Source: Cellvibrio sp. UBA7671
GTDB lineage: Bacteria; Pseudomonadota; Gammaproteobacteria; Pseudomonadales; Cellvibrionaceae
Assembly: GCA_002483145.1 (NCBI GenBank)
Contig: DLHJ01000012.1
Location: 442,610-506,609 of the forward strand
DNA: 64,000 nucleotides
Reading direction: 5' to 3'
This document shows positions 45,822 to 56,043 of the stretch, one piece after another (position 1 is the first letter of the stretch; each line of letters starts with the position of its first letter). The notes below the pieces were generated by a model, which was given only the letters and a program-made list of their open reading frames with translations, searched no databases and was not told the DNA's origin. Both the position numbers and the translations under genes were made by a program.

Positions 45822-46763
45822 ATGACCTACTCCGCCACGCGCCCGCTGCGTATCGCTACCCGTAAAAGTTTGCTTGCCCTCTGGCAGGCAGAATATGTCA
45901 AAGCCGAATTGGAAAAGCATCATCCCGGCCTGCTGGTCGAACTGGTTCCGCTCACCAGCCGCGGTGACAAAATTCTCGACGTTCCCCTCGCCAAAGTCGG
46001 CGGCAAAGGTTTATTTGTCAAAGAACTCGAAACGGCACTGCTCGAAGGTGATGCAGATATCGCCGTGCACTCCATGAAAGATGTGCCCATGGATTTCCCT
46101 GTGGGTTTGGGGCTTTCAGTTATCTGCCCGCGCGAAGACGCGCGCGATGCCTTCGTCTCCAACCGTTTTAATTCACTCGATGAGTTGCCGCAGGGCGCGG
46201 TGGTTGGTACATCAAGCCTGCGTCGCCAATGCCAGCTGCTCGCCAGTCGCCCGGATTTACACATCAAGTTTTTGCGTGGCAACGTACACACACGCCTGCA
46301 GAAATTAGATGATGGTGAGTACGATGCAATTATTCTTGCGGCGGCGGGGCTGATTCGCCTCGAATTGAAGGAGCGTATTCGTGACTACATCACTCCCGAG
46401 CAGAGTTTACCGGCGGGTGGGCAGGGCGCTGTGGGGATTGAATGTCGCGTTGATGACATTGCAACAATCGAATTGCTCAAGCCTTTGCATCATCAAACGA
46501 CCGCTGAACAAGTACTCGCTGAGCGCGCGATGAATCGCCATTTGCAAGGTGGCTGCCAGGTGCCGATCGCCTGCTATGCTATTCATCGCGATGGTAATTT
46601 ATGGTTGCGCGGATTGGTTGGTTCGCCTGACGGCAACCAAATGTTATTCGATGAAATTTCCGGCCCGGTGGCGGATGCCGAAAAAATCGGCGTTGAATTG
46701 GCTGAGCGTTTACTGGCGGCGGGCGCCGATAAAATTCTCGCCGAGGTTTACGCAGACGCGTAA
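45822..46763 (+). CDS. hemC: Hydroxymethylbilane synthase (porphobilinogen deaminase)
   Basis: A 313-aa enzyme joining four porphobilinogens in haem synthesis. Motifs include [60 protein letters not shown], and the dipyrromethane-cofactor cysteine in [13 protein letters not shown]. Start ATG 45822 rather than the in-frame GTG 45810. hemD follows by 6 bp. Confidence 0.95.
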   Translation: MTYSATRPLRIATRKSLLALWQAEYVKAELEKHHPGLLVELVPLTSRGDKILDVPLAKVGGKGLFVKELETALLEGDADIAVHSMKDVPMDFPVGLGLSVICPREDARDAFVSNRFNSLDELPQGAVVGTSSLRRQCQLLASRPDLHIKFLRGNVHTRLQKLDDGEYDAIILAAAGLIRLELKERIRDYITPEQSLPAGGQGAVGIECRVDDIATIELLKPLHHQTTAEQVLAERAMNRHLQGGCQVPIACYAIHRDGNLWLRGLVGSPDGNQMLFDEISGPVADAEKIGVELAERLLAAGADKILAEVYADA

Positions 46764-46769
46764 TAAGCC

Positions 46770-47618
46770 ATGGCCGATTCACCGCAGAACTATTGTGTTG
46801 TTATCACCCGGCCTGAAGCGCAGGCGGCAATCTGGCATGAACAGCTACAGACATTAGGCTTTAACTGCGCACGTTTGAATCTATTGGAAATTTCGCCGGT
46901 TGTAGACGACGATAAAATTCGCGCGATTAAAAATAAAATTCTGGATTTTGATCTCTACCAGAAAGTGATTTTTGTCAGCCAAAATGCCGTTGAGTACGGC
47001 ATGGATTGGCTAGAAGATTACTGGCCGCAATTGCCTATGGGGATTGATTATTTCGCCGTAGGTGCAACCACCGCAAAAAAATTGGCCAGTTATGGCGTTG
47101 CGGTGCAAGATCTTGCGGTAAGTGCCAGTGGTGGTATGACCAGTGAAGATTTATTAAGTGCAGAGCATCTTCAAGATGTCGATGGCGAAAAAATCCTGAT
47201 TTTTCGCGGCTGCGGCGGGCGCGGCCATCTTGCGGAAGAATTGCGCAAGCGCGGTGCCTGGGTCGATTATTGTGAGTTGTATGAGCGTGGGTTGCCCATG
47301 GCCGCGCGTGAGCAATTAGGACAATTGCTTGCAGCGACAGGATCATCCGCCGCGCAGATAGTTTTGAGTCTTCACAGCGGCGAAAGCTTACACAATCTTG
47401 TAGGTCTGTTGGCACAGTTGCCTTCTACACAACAAGAACGCGCGTGCGCATGGATGCACAACAATCTCTTGCTGGTGCCGAGCCAGCGAATTGTTGAGGC
47501 GGCGCAGGTGGCAGGATTTAAACGGATTATCTGCGCCGAAAATGCAACCGATAATGCCATGACGGCAGCCTTGTTAAATTATTGTCGCACGCAAGAGTGC
47601 ATTTTATTACAGGATTAA
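46770..47618 (+). CDS. hemD: Uroporphyrinogen-III synthase
   Basis: A 282-aa protein of the low-identity HemD family: VVITRPEAQAAIWHEQLQTL, VIFVSQNAVEYGMDWL, YFAVGATTAKKLASYGV, LIFRGCGGRGHLAEELRKRG. It cyclises hydroxymethylbilane to uroporphyrinogen III. It lies between hemC and hemX, as in Pseudomonas. Confidence 0.92.
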   Translation: MADSPQNYCVVITRPEAQAAIWHEQLQTLGFNCARLNLLEISPVVDDDKIRAIKNKILDFDLYQKVIFVSQNAVEYGMDWLEDYWPQLPMGIDYFAVGATTAKKLASYGVAVQDLAVSASGGMTSEDLLSAEHLQDVDGEKILIFRGCGGRGHLAEELRKRGAWVDYCELYERGLPMAAREQLGQLLAATGSSAAQIVLSLHSGESLHNLVGLLAQLPSTQQERACAWMHNNLLLVPSQRIVEAAQVAGFKRIICAENATDNAMTAALLNYCRTQECILLQD

Positions 47619-47622
47619 CACA

Positions 47623-48711
47623 GTGACTGATTCCGATACGATTGTTCAACAGCCAACTCACGGCGCGCCTGCACCACTAAAAAACCATACGGGCAGTTTT
47701 GCATTGTTATGGTTATTTGTAGTGCTGATTGTGGCAGCGATTTGTTTTGGTGGACTTTTTGTATTGCAGCAGTCCAAAAGCCAGCAGCAAATTATCGACA
47801 GCCTGCGCACGCAAGTTGAACAGCAAGCGCAAGCGATAGAAACCCGTCAGCAACTGTTGGAAGATAATCTCGATAAAGAGTTTGTCGAGCAGCAAGCATC
47901 AATCCAAACCAACTTGAATGATTTGGCTGAACAAGTGGACAGCAACAACGCGCGTCTGCTATCGCTGTCGAGCGTCAACCGCGATGAGTGGAAGTTACAA
48001 GAAGCACAATATTTATTGCGCCTTGCCGATCAGCGTATCCTGTTGGAAAAAGATAGCCAAAACGCACTCGCACTGGCGCTATCAGCGGACGATGTGTTGC
48101 GCGATATAGATCAGGCCGATTTGGTTGGAGTACGTAAATTATTGGCTGAAGAAATTGCCGTTTTAAAACTTGCGGGCGTGATCGACCGTGAAGGTATTTA
48201 TTTGCGCTTATCGGCGCTGTCCAATCAAATCGATGCAATCCCTTTCATTGAGCCTTTAGGTGTACAAGAAGAAGTATTGGAAGAAGATGTTATTCCGGCA
48301 GACGAAACCTTTAAACAAAAACTCACGCGCAACTTTTATGCGCTGATGCATAAGTTGGGTTCCTACGTGCGTGTGCGCGATCACGGCAAAACCATCAATG
48401 CCGTATTGCCGCCCTCCGAACAAAAATACCTGCAACAAAATTTACGCTTGATGCTGGAACAGGCACAGGTTGCGCTGCTGCGCAATGAAGAGGGTATCTA
48501 TCAGGAGAGTCTGGTAAAAGCGCAGAATTGGATTAACCAGTATTACAGCTTGAACGAAAAAGCGGCGGCAGTGTTGGAAGAGTTACAATCATTGCAGCAG
48601 GAAGAAATTTCCCCTGACTTAAGCAACTTTAGTAATTCCTCATCGGCCTTGGCTGACTATATTACCAAGCGCGAAAAAATGGCCGCTGCACGGCGCGGGG
48701 TGCGCCAATGA
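47623..48711 (+). CDS. hemX: HemX-like membrane protein (uroporphyrinogen-III C-methyltransferase-like annotation)
   Basis: A 362-aa protein from GTG 47623 with one N-terminal transmembrane helix (LLWLFVVLIVAAICFGGLF), a long periplasmic coiled coil (residues about 50-120) and a helical domain with WKLQEAQYLLRLADQRIL. Despite the usual database name it lacks a methyltransferase fold. It overlaps hemY by 4 bp and probably assists haem synthesis or its membrane organisation. Confidence 0.88.
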   Translation: MTDSDTIVQQPTHGAPAPLKNHTGSFALLWLFVVLIVAAICFGGLFVLQQSKSQQQIIDSLRTQVEQQAQAIETRQQLLEDNLDKEFVEQQASIQTNLNDLAEQVDSNNARLLSLSSVNRDEWKLQEAQYLLRLADQRILLEKDSQNALALALSADDVLRDIDQADLVGVRKLLAEEIAVLKLAGVIDREGIYLRLSALSNQIDAIPFIEPLGVQEEVLEEDVIPADETFKQKLTRNFYALMHKLGSYVRVRDHGKTINAVLPPSEQKYLQQNLRLMLEQAQVALLRNEEGIYQESLVKAQNWINQYYSLNEKAAAVLEELQSLQQEEISPDLSNFSNSSSALADYITKREKMAAARRGVRQ

Positions 48712-49916
48712 GACGTCGCCTGTTAAAAGCTATTTTCTTTTTATTGCTCGCCTGTGGTTTGGTGTTTTTGCTTTGGCGTGGCGACGGCTATTTATTAATT
48801 GCTTACGGCACTAAAACCATTGAAATGACCCTGTGGGTTGCTGCTCTGGCGGCGGCGCTGATATATGCAGCTCTGTGGTTTGTGCGTAAATTAATGCTCG
48901 GCAGTGCGGAGATGGTGCGTCGCTTCCGCGAAATATTTTTATTTGGCAGTGTTGAACGTGCGCAAAAACGTGCAGCCACCGGTATGGTGGATTACCTGAC
49001 CGGCGATTGGCTGGAGGCGCGCAAAAAATTGGTGCGCACGCTCGACAAAGTGGAATATCCCCTCGCCAATTATATCGCCGCTGCGCGCAGCAGTTTTGAA
49101 ATGGGCGACGAAGCCGAGGCCGATAATATTCTCGATAAAGCCCTTACGCTGGCGCACAGTGAATTGCCGGTAGCCCTGACCCGTGCGCGTTTGCATGTGC
49201 AGTCTGGTCGCTATGAAAAAGCCATCGAAATCCTGAAGCCGATTGATATCAAAATGCCGCGTCAGGCTGCCGTGCTGGATTTAATGCACCATATTTATAT
49301 TGCCCAGAAAAATTGGCGCGCACTGGAAGATATGTTCCCGGTCATGCGCAAAGCCAAAGTTTTGTCCAATGTAGAATTTGAAGCGCTGGAAGTATTGCTT
49401 GCTTGTGAAAAAATGAAAGCACAGAGCGAGCAGAGCAAATCCCTGCTGATCGCCGAGCGCTTACCCGCATTGCAGAGCCTGTGGAAATCATTCCCGCGCA
49501 GTGTACAAAAGTTGCCAGCGGTTATTACCGCTTACGCACAGGCACTGACGGAAAATTATCAAGATCAGGAAGCGGAAGTGATTGTACGCAAGGCGCTATC
49601 CAATAATTGGTATGAACCTTTGGTTAGTTTATATGGCCGTTTGCAAGTGAAAGAAATTCACGGCCAAATCCGCTCAGTTGAAGGCTGGTTGAAAAGCAAA
49701 CCGCAAGATCCAGCGCTACTGCTTAGCATGGGGCGTTTGATGTTGCGCAACCAGCAATGGGAATTGGCGCGTGAGTATTTTCAGCGCAGTTTGAATCAAC
49801 AGCAAAGTCTGGAGACAATGGTGGAATTGGCGCGCTTGATGGAAAAATTGGGCGATCACAAAAAAAGCGCCGATTATTATCAGCAAGGTTTGCTTCTCGC
49901 TGGCCACAACAAATAA
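48708..49916 (+). CDS. hemY: HemY-like TPR membrane protein
   Basis: A 402-aa protein with two N-terminal transmembrane helices and a cytosolic or periplasmic TPR-like repeat region (residues 85-400, e.g. VALTRARLHVQSGRYEKAIE; ALLLSMGRLMLRNQQWELA). It is the HemY_N family that follows hemX in proteobacteria; not the protoporphyrinogen oxidase of the same name. Coupled to hemX by a 4-bp overlap. Confidence 0.9.
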   Translation: MRRRLLKAIFFLLLACGLVFLLWRGDGYLLIAYGTKTIEMTLWVAALAAALIYAALWFVRKLMLGSAEMVRRFREIFLFGSVERAQKRAATGMVDYLTGDWLEARKKLVRTLDKVEYPLANYIAAARSSFEMGDEAEADNILDKALTLAHSELPVALTRARLHVQSGRYEKAIEILKPIDIKMPRQAAVLDLMHHIYIAQKNWRALEDMFPVMRKAKVLSNVEFEALEVLLACEKMKAQSEQSKSLLIAERLPALQSLWKSFPRSVQKLPAVITAYAQALTENYQDQEAEVIVRKALSNNWYEPLVSLYGRLQVKEIHGQIRSVEGWLKSKPQDPALLLSMGRLMLRNQQWELAREYFQRSLNQQQSLETMVELARLMEKLGDHKKSADYYQQGLLLAGHNK

Positions 49917-49940
49917 CCACTGCTTGCGCAAAGGATTCCC

Positions 49941-52409
49941 GTGCACAGTTTTTTTCGACGGATCTTATCGCTGCGCAACCCCCATCTGGTTACTGGGATG
50001 CGCAGTAAATATAGTGTTGGTTCTTACAAAATATTCTGCACATTTTTTTTCATCATCTGTGTAGTGTTGTTAGCATTACAGTTTTCTCCCCTGCCTTCGT
50101 CGTTAACACAAACCCCTTACGCTAACCTCCTGCTCGCACGCGATGGAAGCCTGTTAGGTGCAGGTATAGCGGCTGATCAGCAATGGCGTTTTGCACCGGT
50201 GGAATCACTGCCGGATAAATATAAAAAATCGTTACTCTTATTTGAAGATCAACATTTCTATCGCCACCCCGGTATAAATCCGCTCGCGATAGCGCGCGCG
50301 TTGCAAGGTAACCTGCAAGCTGGAAAAGTGACGAGTGGTGGCAGTACCATCAGCATGCAGTTGGCGCGTTTGCTGCGGCAGGCAGAGTACCAACAGCAAG
50401 ATAAAAAATTACCTGCGCGCAGCATCACCAGCAAACTGTTGGAGGCGGGCAGGGCGTTCCAACTGGAATGGCGTTTTAGTAAAGAAGAATTATTAATTCA
50501 TTACGCAAGCCATGCGCCTTTTGGCGGTAACATCGTTGGCTTGCGCGCGGCGGCCTGGCGTTATTTCGGGCGCGCACCGGAGCATCTATCCTGGGCTGAA
50601 TCCGCTTTGCTTGCGGTGTTACCCAATAGCCCTGCATTGATTCATCCGGGGCGTCAGCGCGATTTACTCAAACAAAAGCGTGATCGTTTATTACAGCGGT
50701 TACATGCTAAGCATTATTTTTCCGATTTGGATTTGCAGCTCGCGTTAATTGAGCCTCTACCTGAGCGGCCACAATCGCTACCGCAACTCGCGCCCCATCT
50801 GTTGGCGACCTTAAAAAAACAACATAGTGCCCAGCACGTATTTCACAGCAGTATCGATCCGTTTATCCAACGCATTGCGACGCAAGTGGCCGAGCGCCAT
50901 AGTCTGCGTTTAGCTAATGAAGGTGTGAATAACATTTCACTGCTGTTGATTGATCACGAGCGTATGGAAGCGCTGGCTTATGTCGGCAACCAAGCCTGGC
51001 AAAAACAACAGCGCTATGCACCGGATCTAGATTTAATACAGCGTCCGCGCTCTACTGGCAGCATTCTAAAACCGCTCCTCTATGGTTTGATGCTGCAAGA
51101 AGGTGAGCTTGCACCCACCAGTTTAATTCCCGATATTCCCACGCAATTCGGCGGTTACAGCCCCAAAAATTATGACCGCAGTTTTCGCGGTGCAGTGCCC
51201 GCACAATTTGCATTGGCGCACTCATTAAATATTCCCTCAGTGCGTATGTTGCGCGATTACGGCATTGGAAAGTTTCAGGAAAAATTGCAGGCGATGGGCA
51301 TGACTACCTTATTTCGCCCAGCTGATGATTACGGCCTCACATTAATTTTGGGTGGAGCGGAAGGAACCTTGTGGGATCTCACCGGTATTTATGCGCGGCT
51401 CGCCGCCAGCGCGCGCGATGGCAACATCAACCAACCTATTCCGACGCTGTTGCTACAGAATAAAAAAGCGCTCGAAAATAAAATCGTGCTGCAAGAAAAA
51501 ACACCATCGATTAAACCAGTAATCCAACAAGGTGCTGCTTGGTTAACCTTGCAAGCTTTGATCGATGTCGCACGCCCCGGCAATGATAATTACTGGCGCG
51601 ATTTTTCCGGCAGTCAAACCATCGCCTGGAAAACCGGCACCAGTTATGGTTTGCGCGACGCCTGGGCGATTGGCAGTAATGGTCGCTACACGCTCGGGGT
51701 ATGGGTGGGTAATGCTGGTGGTGAGCCAGCCAGTTTTATCAGCGGGCAAAGCAGCGCCGCACCAATTTTATTCGATGTGTTTGATGCACTGCCGAGCATT
51801 AATTGGTTTTCCAAGCCTGCACACGCGCTCAAAACCATTTCCGTGTGTAAAGATGATGGTTATCTCACAGGTGGACAATGTGATGCCGCGGATATGGAAA
51901 TTCCGAACACCAGCCATTTTGCCAAGGTCACCCAAAACCATCGCCGTATCCATCTCGATACTGATGAGCAATTTCGTGTGCATAGCCGGTGTGAAACTGT
52001 GAACAATATGCAAGCGCACAATTGGTTTGTGCTGCCACCCACGCAAGAATTTTATTGGCGGCAACATCACAGTGAATACAAAGCCCTGCCGCCCTGGCGC
52101 AGTGATTGTTTGAATGATTTATTGCAAATCGATGAAGACCAGCCGATTGAATTGGTTTACCCAAATGAAGAGAGCCGCATCTATATTCCAATGGATTTGG
52201 ATGGCAAACGCAGCCGCGTAGTATTAAAAGCGGTACACCGAAATCCCGCTGCACAATTGTATTGGCATCTGGACGATGAATTCCTGGGCGAAACCAAAAT
52301 CTTCCACGAGCGCGAAGCAGCGCTCGAACCGGGCGTGCATAAATTATTGGTGGTCGATAAACAAGGCTATCGCCTGGAGCGCCGCTTTCGCGTCATCGGC
52401 AAAGAATAA
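49941..52409 (+). CDS. pbpC: Penicillin-binding protein 1C (PbpC)
   Basis: An 822-aa bifunctional peptidoglycan synthase from GTG 49941. It has an N-terminal signal anchor (FCTFFFIICVVLLALQF) and a glycosyltransferase domain with ALLLFEDQHFYRHPGINPLA-like catalytic Glu region (LLFEDQHFYRHPG) and TSGGSTISMQLARLLR. In the transpeptidase domain, SxxK is in STGSILKPLLYG, SxN in AHSLNIPS and KTG in WKTGTSYGLRDAW. The C-terminal PbpC domain contains RIYIPMDLDGKRSRVVLK. The alpha-2-macroglobulin gene that often precedes pbpC is absent; it sits after hemY. Confidence 0.92.
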   Translation: MHSFFRRILSLRNPHLVTGMRSKYSVGSYKIFCTFFFIICVVLLALQFSPLPSSLTQTPYANLLLARDGSLLGAGIAADQQWRFAPVESLPDKYKKSLLLFEDQHFYRHPGINPLAIARALQGNLQAGKVTSGGSTISMQLARLLRQAEYQQQDKKLPARSITSKLLEAGRAFQLEWRFSKEELLIHYASHAPFGGNIVGLRAAAWRYFGRAPEHLSWAESALLAVLPNSPALIHPGRQRDLLKQKRDRLLQRLHAKHYFSDLDLQLALIEPLPERPQSLPQLAPHLLATLKKQHSAQHVFHSSIDPFIQRIATQVAERHSLRLANEGVNNISLLLIDHERMEALAYVGNQAWQKQQRYAPDLDLIQRPRSTGSILKPLLYGLMLQEGELAPTSLIPDIPTQFGGYSPKNYDRSFRGAVPAQFALAHSLNIPSVRMLRDYGIGKFQEKLQAMGMTTLFRPADDYGLTLILGGAEGTLWDLTGIYARLAASARDGNINQPIPTLLLQNKKALENKIVLQEKTPSIKPVIQQGAAWLTLQALIDVARPGNDNYWRDFSGSQTIAWKTGTSYGLRDAWAIGSNGRYTLGVWVGNAGGEPASFISGQSSAAPILFDVFDALPSINWFSKPAHALKTISVCKDDGYLTGGQCDAADMEIPNTSHFAKVTQNHRRIHLDTDEQFRVHSRCETVNNMQAHNWFVLPPTQEFYWRQHHSEYKALPPWRSDCLNDLLQIDEDQPIELVYPNEESRIYIPMDLDGKRSRVVLKAVHRNPAAQLYWHLDDEFLGETKIFHEREAALEPGVHKLLVVDKQGYRLERRFRVIGKE

Positions 52410-52470
52410 GGATCCAAAACCGTGATGATTTCGTATCAGCTTTATTATCTGGCTGATAACGGGAAACATC

Positions 52471-53160
52471 ATGAAACACTATTTAATTGTTGGCGGCACA
52501 CGCGGAATTGGTGCAGCACTTGCTACCCAGCTTATTGGCGAGGGGCACAGTGTCACCATCTGGGCGCGCAATGCCGTCGATGTTGACGGTGCGCATTTCT
52601 TTATAAATAACCCTGCAGAACGCGCGCCTGATCTCACCGGTTTACCCGATGTGTTGGATGGGTTGGTGTATTGCCCCGGCAGTATCAACCTCAAACCTTT
52701 TGCGCGTTTATCGGTGGACGATTTCCTGCAGGATTTTCAAATCAATGTGCTCGGTGCAGTGCGCACTTTGCAGTCTGTTGCTCCCCTTTTAAAAAAATCC
52801 AATCACGCCAGTGTGGTGTTATTTAGCAGTGTGGCTGCGACTCTGGGCATGCCTTTTCACGCAAGTGTTGCCAGCAGCAAAGCGGCAATTGAAGGCTTGG
52901 TAAAAAGTTTGGCCGCCGAATGGGCGCCGGCAATTCGTGTGAACGGCATTGCACCTTCGCTGACGAATACATCCCTTGCCGAAAAATTATTAAATAGCGC
53001 CGATAAAATGGATGTCGCCGCCAAACGTCATCCATTGCAAAAAGTGGGTGATCCCAAAGAAGTTGCCGCTATGGCAGCGTTTTTGTTATCACCACAAGCG
53101 GGCTGGATCTCCGGCCAAATACTGCATGTCGATGGCGGTATGTCCACACTTAAAAACTAA
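52471..53160 (+). CDS. Short-chain dehydrogenase/reductase family protein
   Basis: A 229-aa Rossmann protein: cofactor motif VGGTRGIGAALATQL, strand VLFSSVAATLG with the catalytic Ser region, and the helix VASSKAAIEGLVKSLA. The usual active-site YxxxK reads VxxxK here, so the proton-donating Tyr is missing. The end (WISGQILHVDGGMSTL) is typical of SDRs. Substrate unknown; it may be a non-canonical reductase or a binding protein. Confidence 0.85.
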   Translation: MKHYLIVGGTRGIGAALATQLIGEGHSVTIWARNAVDVDGAHFFINNPAERAPDLTGLPDVLDGLVYCPGSINLKPFARLSVDDFLQDFQINVLGAVRTLQSVAPLLKKSNHASVVLFSSVAATLGMPFHASVASSKAAIEGLVKSLAAEWAPAIRVNGIAPSLTNTSLAEKLLNSADKMDVAAKRHPLQKVGDPKEVAAMAAFLLSPQAGWISGQILHVDGGMSTLKN

Positions 53161-53164
53161 TTCG

Positions 53165-54379
53165 TCAGTTATTGGTTGGCTGTGTTGTTGTCCGTCTGAA
53201 CGGAACTTTCGTCGTCATGTAGGTCACACTGCGCCACAGCCATTCCACCGGGCCGTAATGGAAACGTTTTACCCACCAGTGCGCCAACATAATCAGCAGC
53301 GTGTAAAAGGCGATCCCCACCAGCAAGCTGTTGGTTTGGCCGATAGTTTTATACCAGCCCAAACCATATGGATAAAATAGCGGCACACCCACCAGCGATT
53401 GGATTAAATAAATACTTAAACTAATGCGCCCGCAGGGCGCGAGCAGGTTTAATAATTTTCCACTGCGCTGCCACAGATAAAATTGCACAAACAACAGCAC
53501 CAGGCTGGCCATTACCGCAGTACTTAAATAAGATCCAATGGCTTGTTGTAAATACCATTTCGCCATGCCTTTTTCCTGAAAAATAGTGTCAGGAAGTTGT
53601 GTGAGGTATTTGTCCAACGCATAGAGGAGAATGGCCGCCAGCAGTGCTATGCCCAAAGCTTTAATACGGTGGCGATCAAATTTATCCGCTCGGATAAAAA
53701 AGCCAATGCGCCCTAATACCAAGCCCAGTAAAAATAATCCAATCAATTGCAAGCCGCGGCCAGACTCCACAAAAAATATCCATTTTGCGTAAAGGCCAGC
53801 ACTGCTATTCAGTAGCATCAATTCAGTGAAGCTGGCTTTTTCAATCGCGGCGTACACATTGCCAAACAATGAAAAAAAGGCGGGATTATCATTCGCGCCG
53901 GGTAGGTTATTGAGTGCGGCAAAAAAATGATAATAAAACGGCAGCTGCAATAGGCACAGCAGCGCGATAATCACTAACCAACGGTTGCTCAAGCCCTGCA
54001 CAAACAGCAGGCTCAAGCCGATCACACCCAATACCGACAAAATATCACCCAGATAATAAAGGGTGTGTATATAACCAATAGCGAGCAAAATCAGTAAGCG
54101 CCACGCAAAACGGTAGCTAAAATTCACGCCCTTTTTTGCCTGGTTATCCATAATGATAAAAAAACTCAGGCCAAACATGAGTGCAAAAATCGCGTAGGCT
54201 TTTCCGGCAAATAAAAAGAAAATCAGGTTGTGCAAAAAAGTCGGGTCTTGGTTGATCCAATAGAGTTCAAAATATTCCATAAAGTGGACGAGACAAATTC
54301 CCATCAAGGCAAAGCCGCGCAACGAGTCAATCAACTCGCTGCGCTGGGGAAGGTAGTGGTTGGGCAGAGGTTCATTCAT
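53165..54379 (-). CDS. DUF418-domain membrane protein (YeiB-like)
   Basis: A 404-aa multi-pass membrane protein. It starts with the family signature RSELIDSLRGFALMGICLVH and ends with the DUF418 segment (LLAPCGRISLSIYLIQSLVG and WWVKRFHYGPVEWLWRSVTY). Ten or more hydrophobic helices. The family is related to acyltransferase-3 proteins; the physiological role is unknown. Converges with the SDR gene at a 4-bp gap. Confidence 0.85.
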   Translation of the reverse strand: MNEPLPNHYLPQRSELIDSLRGFALMGICLVHFMEYFELYWINQDPTFLHNLIFFLFAGKAYAIFALMFGLSFFIIMDNQAKKGVNFSYRFAWRLLILLAIGYIHTLYYLGDILSVLGVIGLSLLFVQGLSNRWLVIIALLCLLQLPFYYHFFAALNNLPGANDNPAFFSLFGNVYAAIEKASFTELMLLNSSAGLYAKWIFFVESGRGLQLIGLFLLGLVLGRIGFFIRADKFDRHRIKALGIALLAAILLYALDKYLTQLPDTIFQEKGMAKWYLQQAIGSYLSTAVMASLVLLFVQFYLWQRSGKLLNLLAPCGRISLSIYLIQSLVGVPLFYPYGLGWYKTIGQTNSLLVGIAFYTLLIMLAHWWVKRFHYGPVEWLWRSVTYMTTKVPFRRTTTQPTNN

Positions 54380-54655
54380 CGTGTAATACCGTAGTAATGT
54401 TATGGTTATCGGGTATGAGCAGAAGTGTAATACCCAATACTATTTTGGCTAATCAAGAATGGTTAAATCGTCTGAGTTTTTGCGCGAACGCGTGGCACTT
54501 TTTACCAATGAAGCTTCACTTTTGTAAAAAGCAGTTTCGCTTTACTCACTGCCTAAAGTGAACCCTGCACGCACAACGCCTTACCACTTATTAACAATCA
54601 CCCGGCACAATTCCCTTTATAATGCTGCTTTGCTTGTCCCGCATCGGAGCTTTAC

Positions 54656-56035
54656 GTGGTTTCTTCCCCCCAATTGGTTTCTCTCGATGATAAACGCGCG
54701 TTTTGGCGCAGTGTAGTTTTATTGTCGCTGCCGGTAGCGGCGCAGATGCTCATGCAGTCGCTCTTGGGTATGGCCGATGTAATTATGGTGGGCGACCTGG
54801 GTTCCAGTGCAATTGCCGCCGTGGGCCTCGCCGCCAAGATCCATTTTTTATTATTGGTGTTGATGAGCGGCCTTGCGACGGGCTGCAGTATTTTGGTTGC
54901 CCAATATATAGGCGCAAAAGATTTTGTCAGTTGTCAGCGTTCGCTCGCCGTTACTTTGCTGGTGGGCACTACGGTGATGATTCCGTTTGTGCTGGTATTT
55001 GGTTTTGCCTCGAATACCTGGGTGGGGTGGATTAATCCGGATGAAAAAGTCGTCGCGCTCGCGGCGCAATATCTCATCATCACCGCACCGGCATTATTGT
55101 TCACGCAATGGATCGTTATTTACGAAGCCTCGCTGCGTGCATTGGGTAGCACTACTATGCCGTTGGTTGCCGGTGTTTTTGCTGCGGCGTTAAATATTAT
55201 CGGCAACTATGCATTAATTGGCGGCAACTGGGGATTTCCCGCCCTGGGTGTCGCTGGTGCAGCCTGGGCGACGTTAGGCTCGCGCTTTTTACAATTGCTG
55301 ATTGTGGTGGGTTGGGTCTACGCAAAAAAACACGGTTTTGCGTTGAGCTTTGCGCAATTGCGCATGGGGTTGGATAAAGTTCAAATTAGTCGCTATCTCG
55401 CCTTTTCTTTGCCGCTGGTTGCCAACTACGCGATCTGGGCCGTGGGCAATTCCACTTATCATTTAGTTACCGGTTATGCGGGCACAGAAGCGCTCGCCGT
55501 AATGGGTGTCATAGTGCCGATTGAAAGTGCGTTTTTTGCGTTGTTTGTCGGCCTCGCCAATGCGTCGGCGGTATTGATCGGGCGCGAATTGGGTGCAGGC
55601 AATAATGATACTGCATGGCAGCTGCATAAATTTTTTGATCGCATCACCTTTGTGCTGTTAATTGTATTTTGCTCCGCACTTTGGTTCGCACGCCCCTGGA
55701 TGCTTTTGATTTTTGATCAGCTCGACGAAAAATCTACCGATCTGCTGTTAAGCACCCTCGGTGTGTTTTGTTTACTGGTCTGGGTAAAAATTATCAATAT
55801 GATGCGCATTATCGGCGTGCTTCGCGCAGGGGGCGATAACCGCTTTACCTTGATCACCGATACCATCGTCATGTGGGTGTTTGGTTTACCGATTTATATC
55901 GCCGTGGTATTTTTGACCAAACTATCGTTTGTCTATATTTATGCATTGATGTTTTTGGAAGACGGGTTGAAATTTATTCCCGTGATCAAGCGTGTTATCA
56001 GTCGCAAGTGGATGAATAATTTAACCCAGCAATAA
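54656..56035 (+). CDS. MATE-family multidrug/Na+ efflux transporter (NorM-like)
   Basis: A 459-aa protein from GTG 54656 with 12 predicted helices in two halves. MATE features include LPVAAQMLMQSLLGMADVIM, AVGLAAKIHFLLLVLMSGLA and GLANASAVLIGRELGAG. It exports cationic drugs in exchange for Na+ or H+. The downstream small ORF starts 8 bp later. Confidence 0.88.
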   Translation: MVSSPQLVSLDDKRAFWRSVVLLSLPVAAQMLMQSLLGMADVIMVGDLGSSAIAAVGLAAKIHFLLLVLMSGLATGCSILVAQYIGAKDFVSCQRSLAVTLLVGTTVMIPFVLVFGFASNTWVGWINPDEKVVALAAQYLIITAPALLFTQWIVIYEASLRALGSTTMPLVAGVFAAALNIIGNYALIGGNWGFPALGVAGAAWATLGSRFLQLLIVVGWVYAKKHGFALSFAQLRMGLDKVQISRYLAFSLPLVANYAIWAVGNSTYHLVTGYAGTEALAVMGVIVPIESAFFALFVGLANASAVLIGRELGAGNNDTAWQLHKFFDRITFVLLIVFCSALWFARPWMLLIFDQLDEKSTDLLLSTLGVFCLLVWVKIINMMRIIGVLRAGGDNRFTLITDTIVMWVFGLPIYIAVVFLTKLSFVYIYALMFLEDGLKFIPVIKRVISRKWMNNLTQQ

Positions 56036-56043
56036 TGCTTTGA

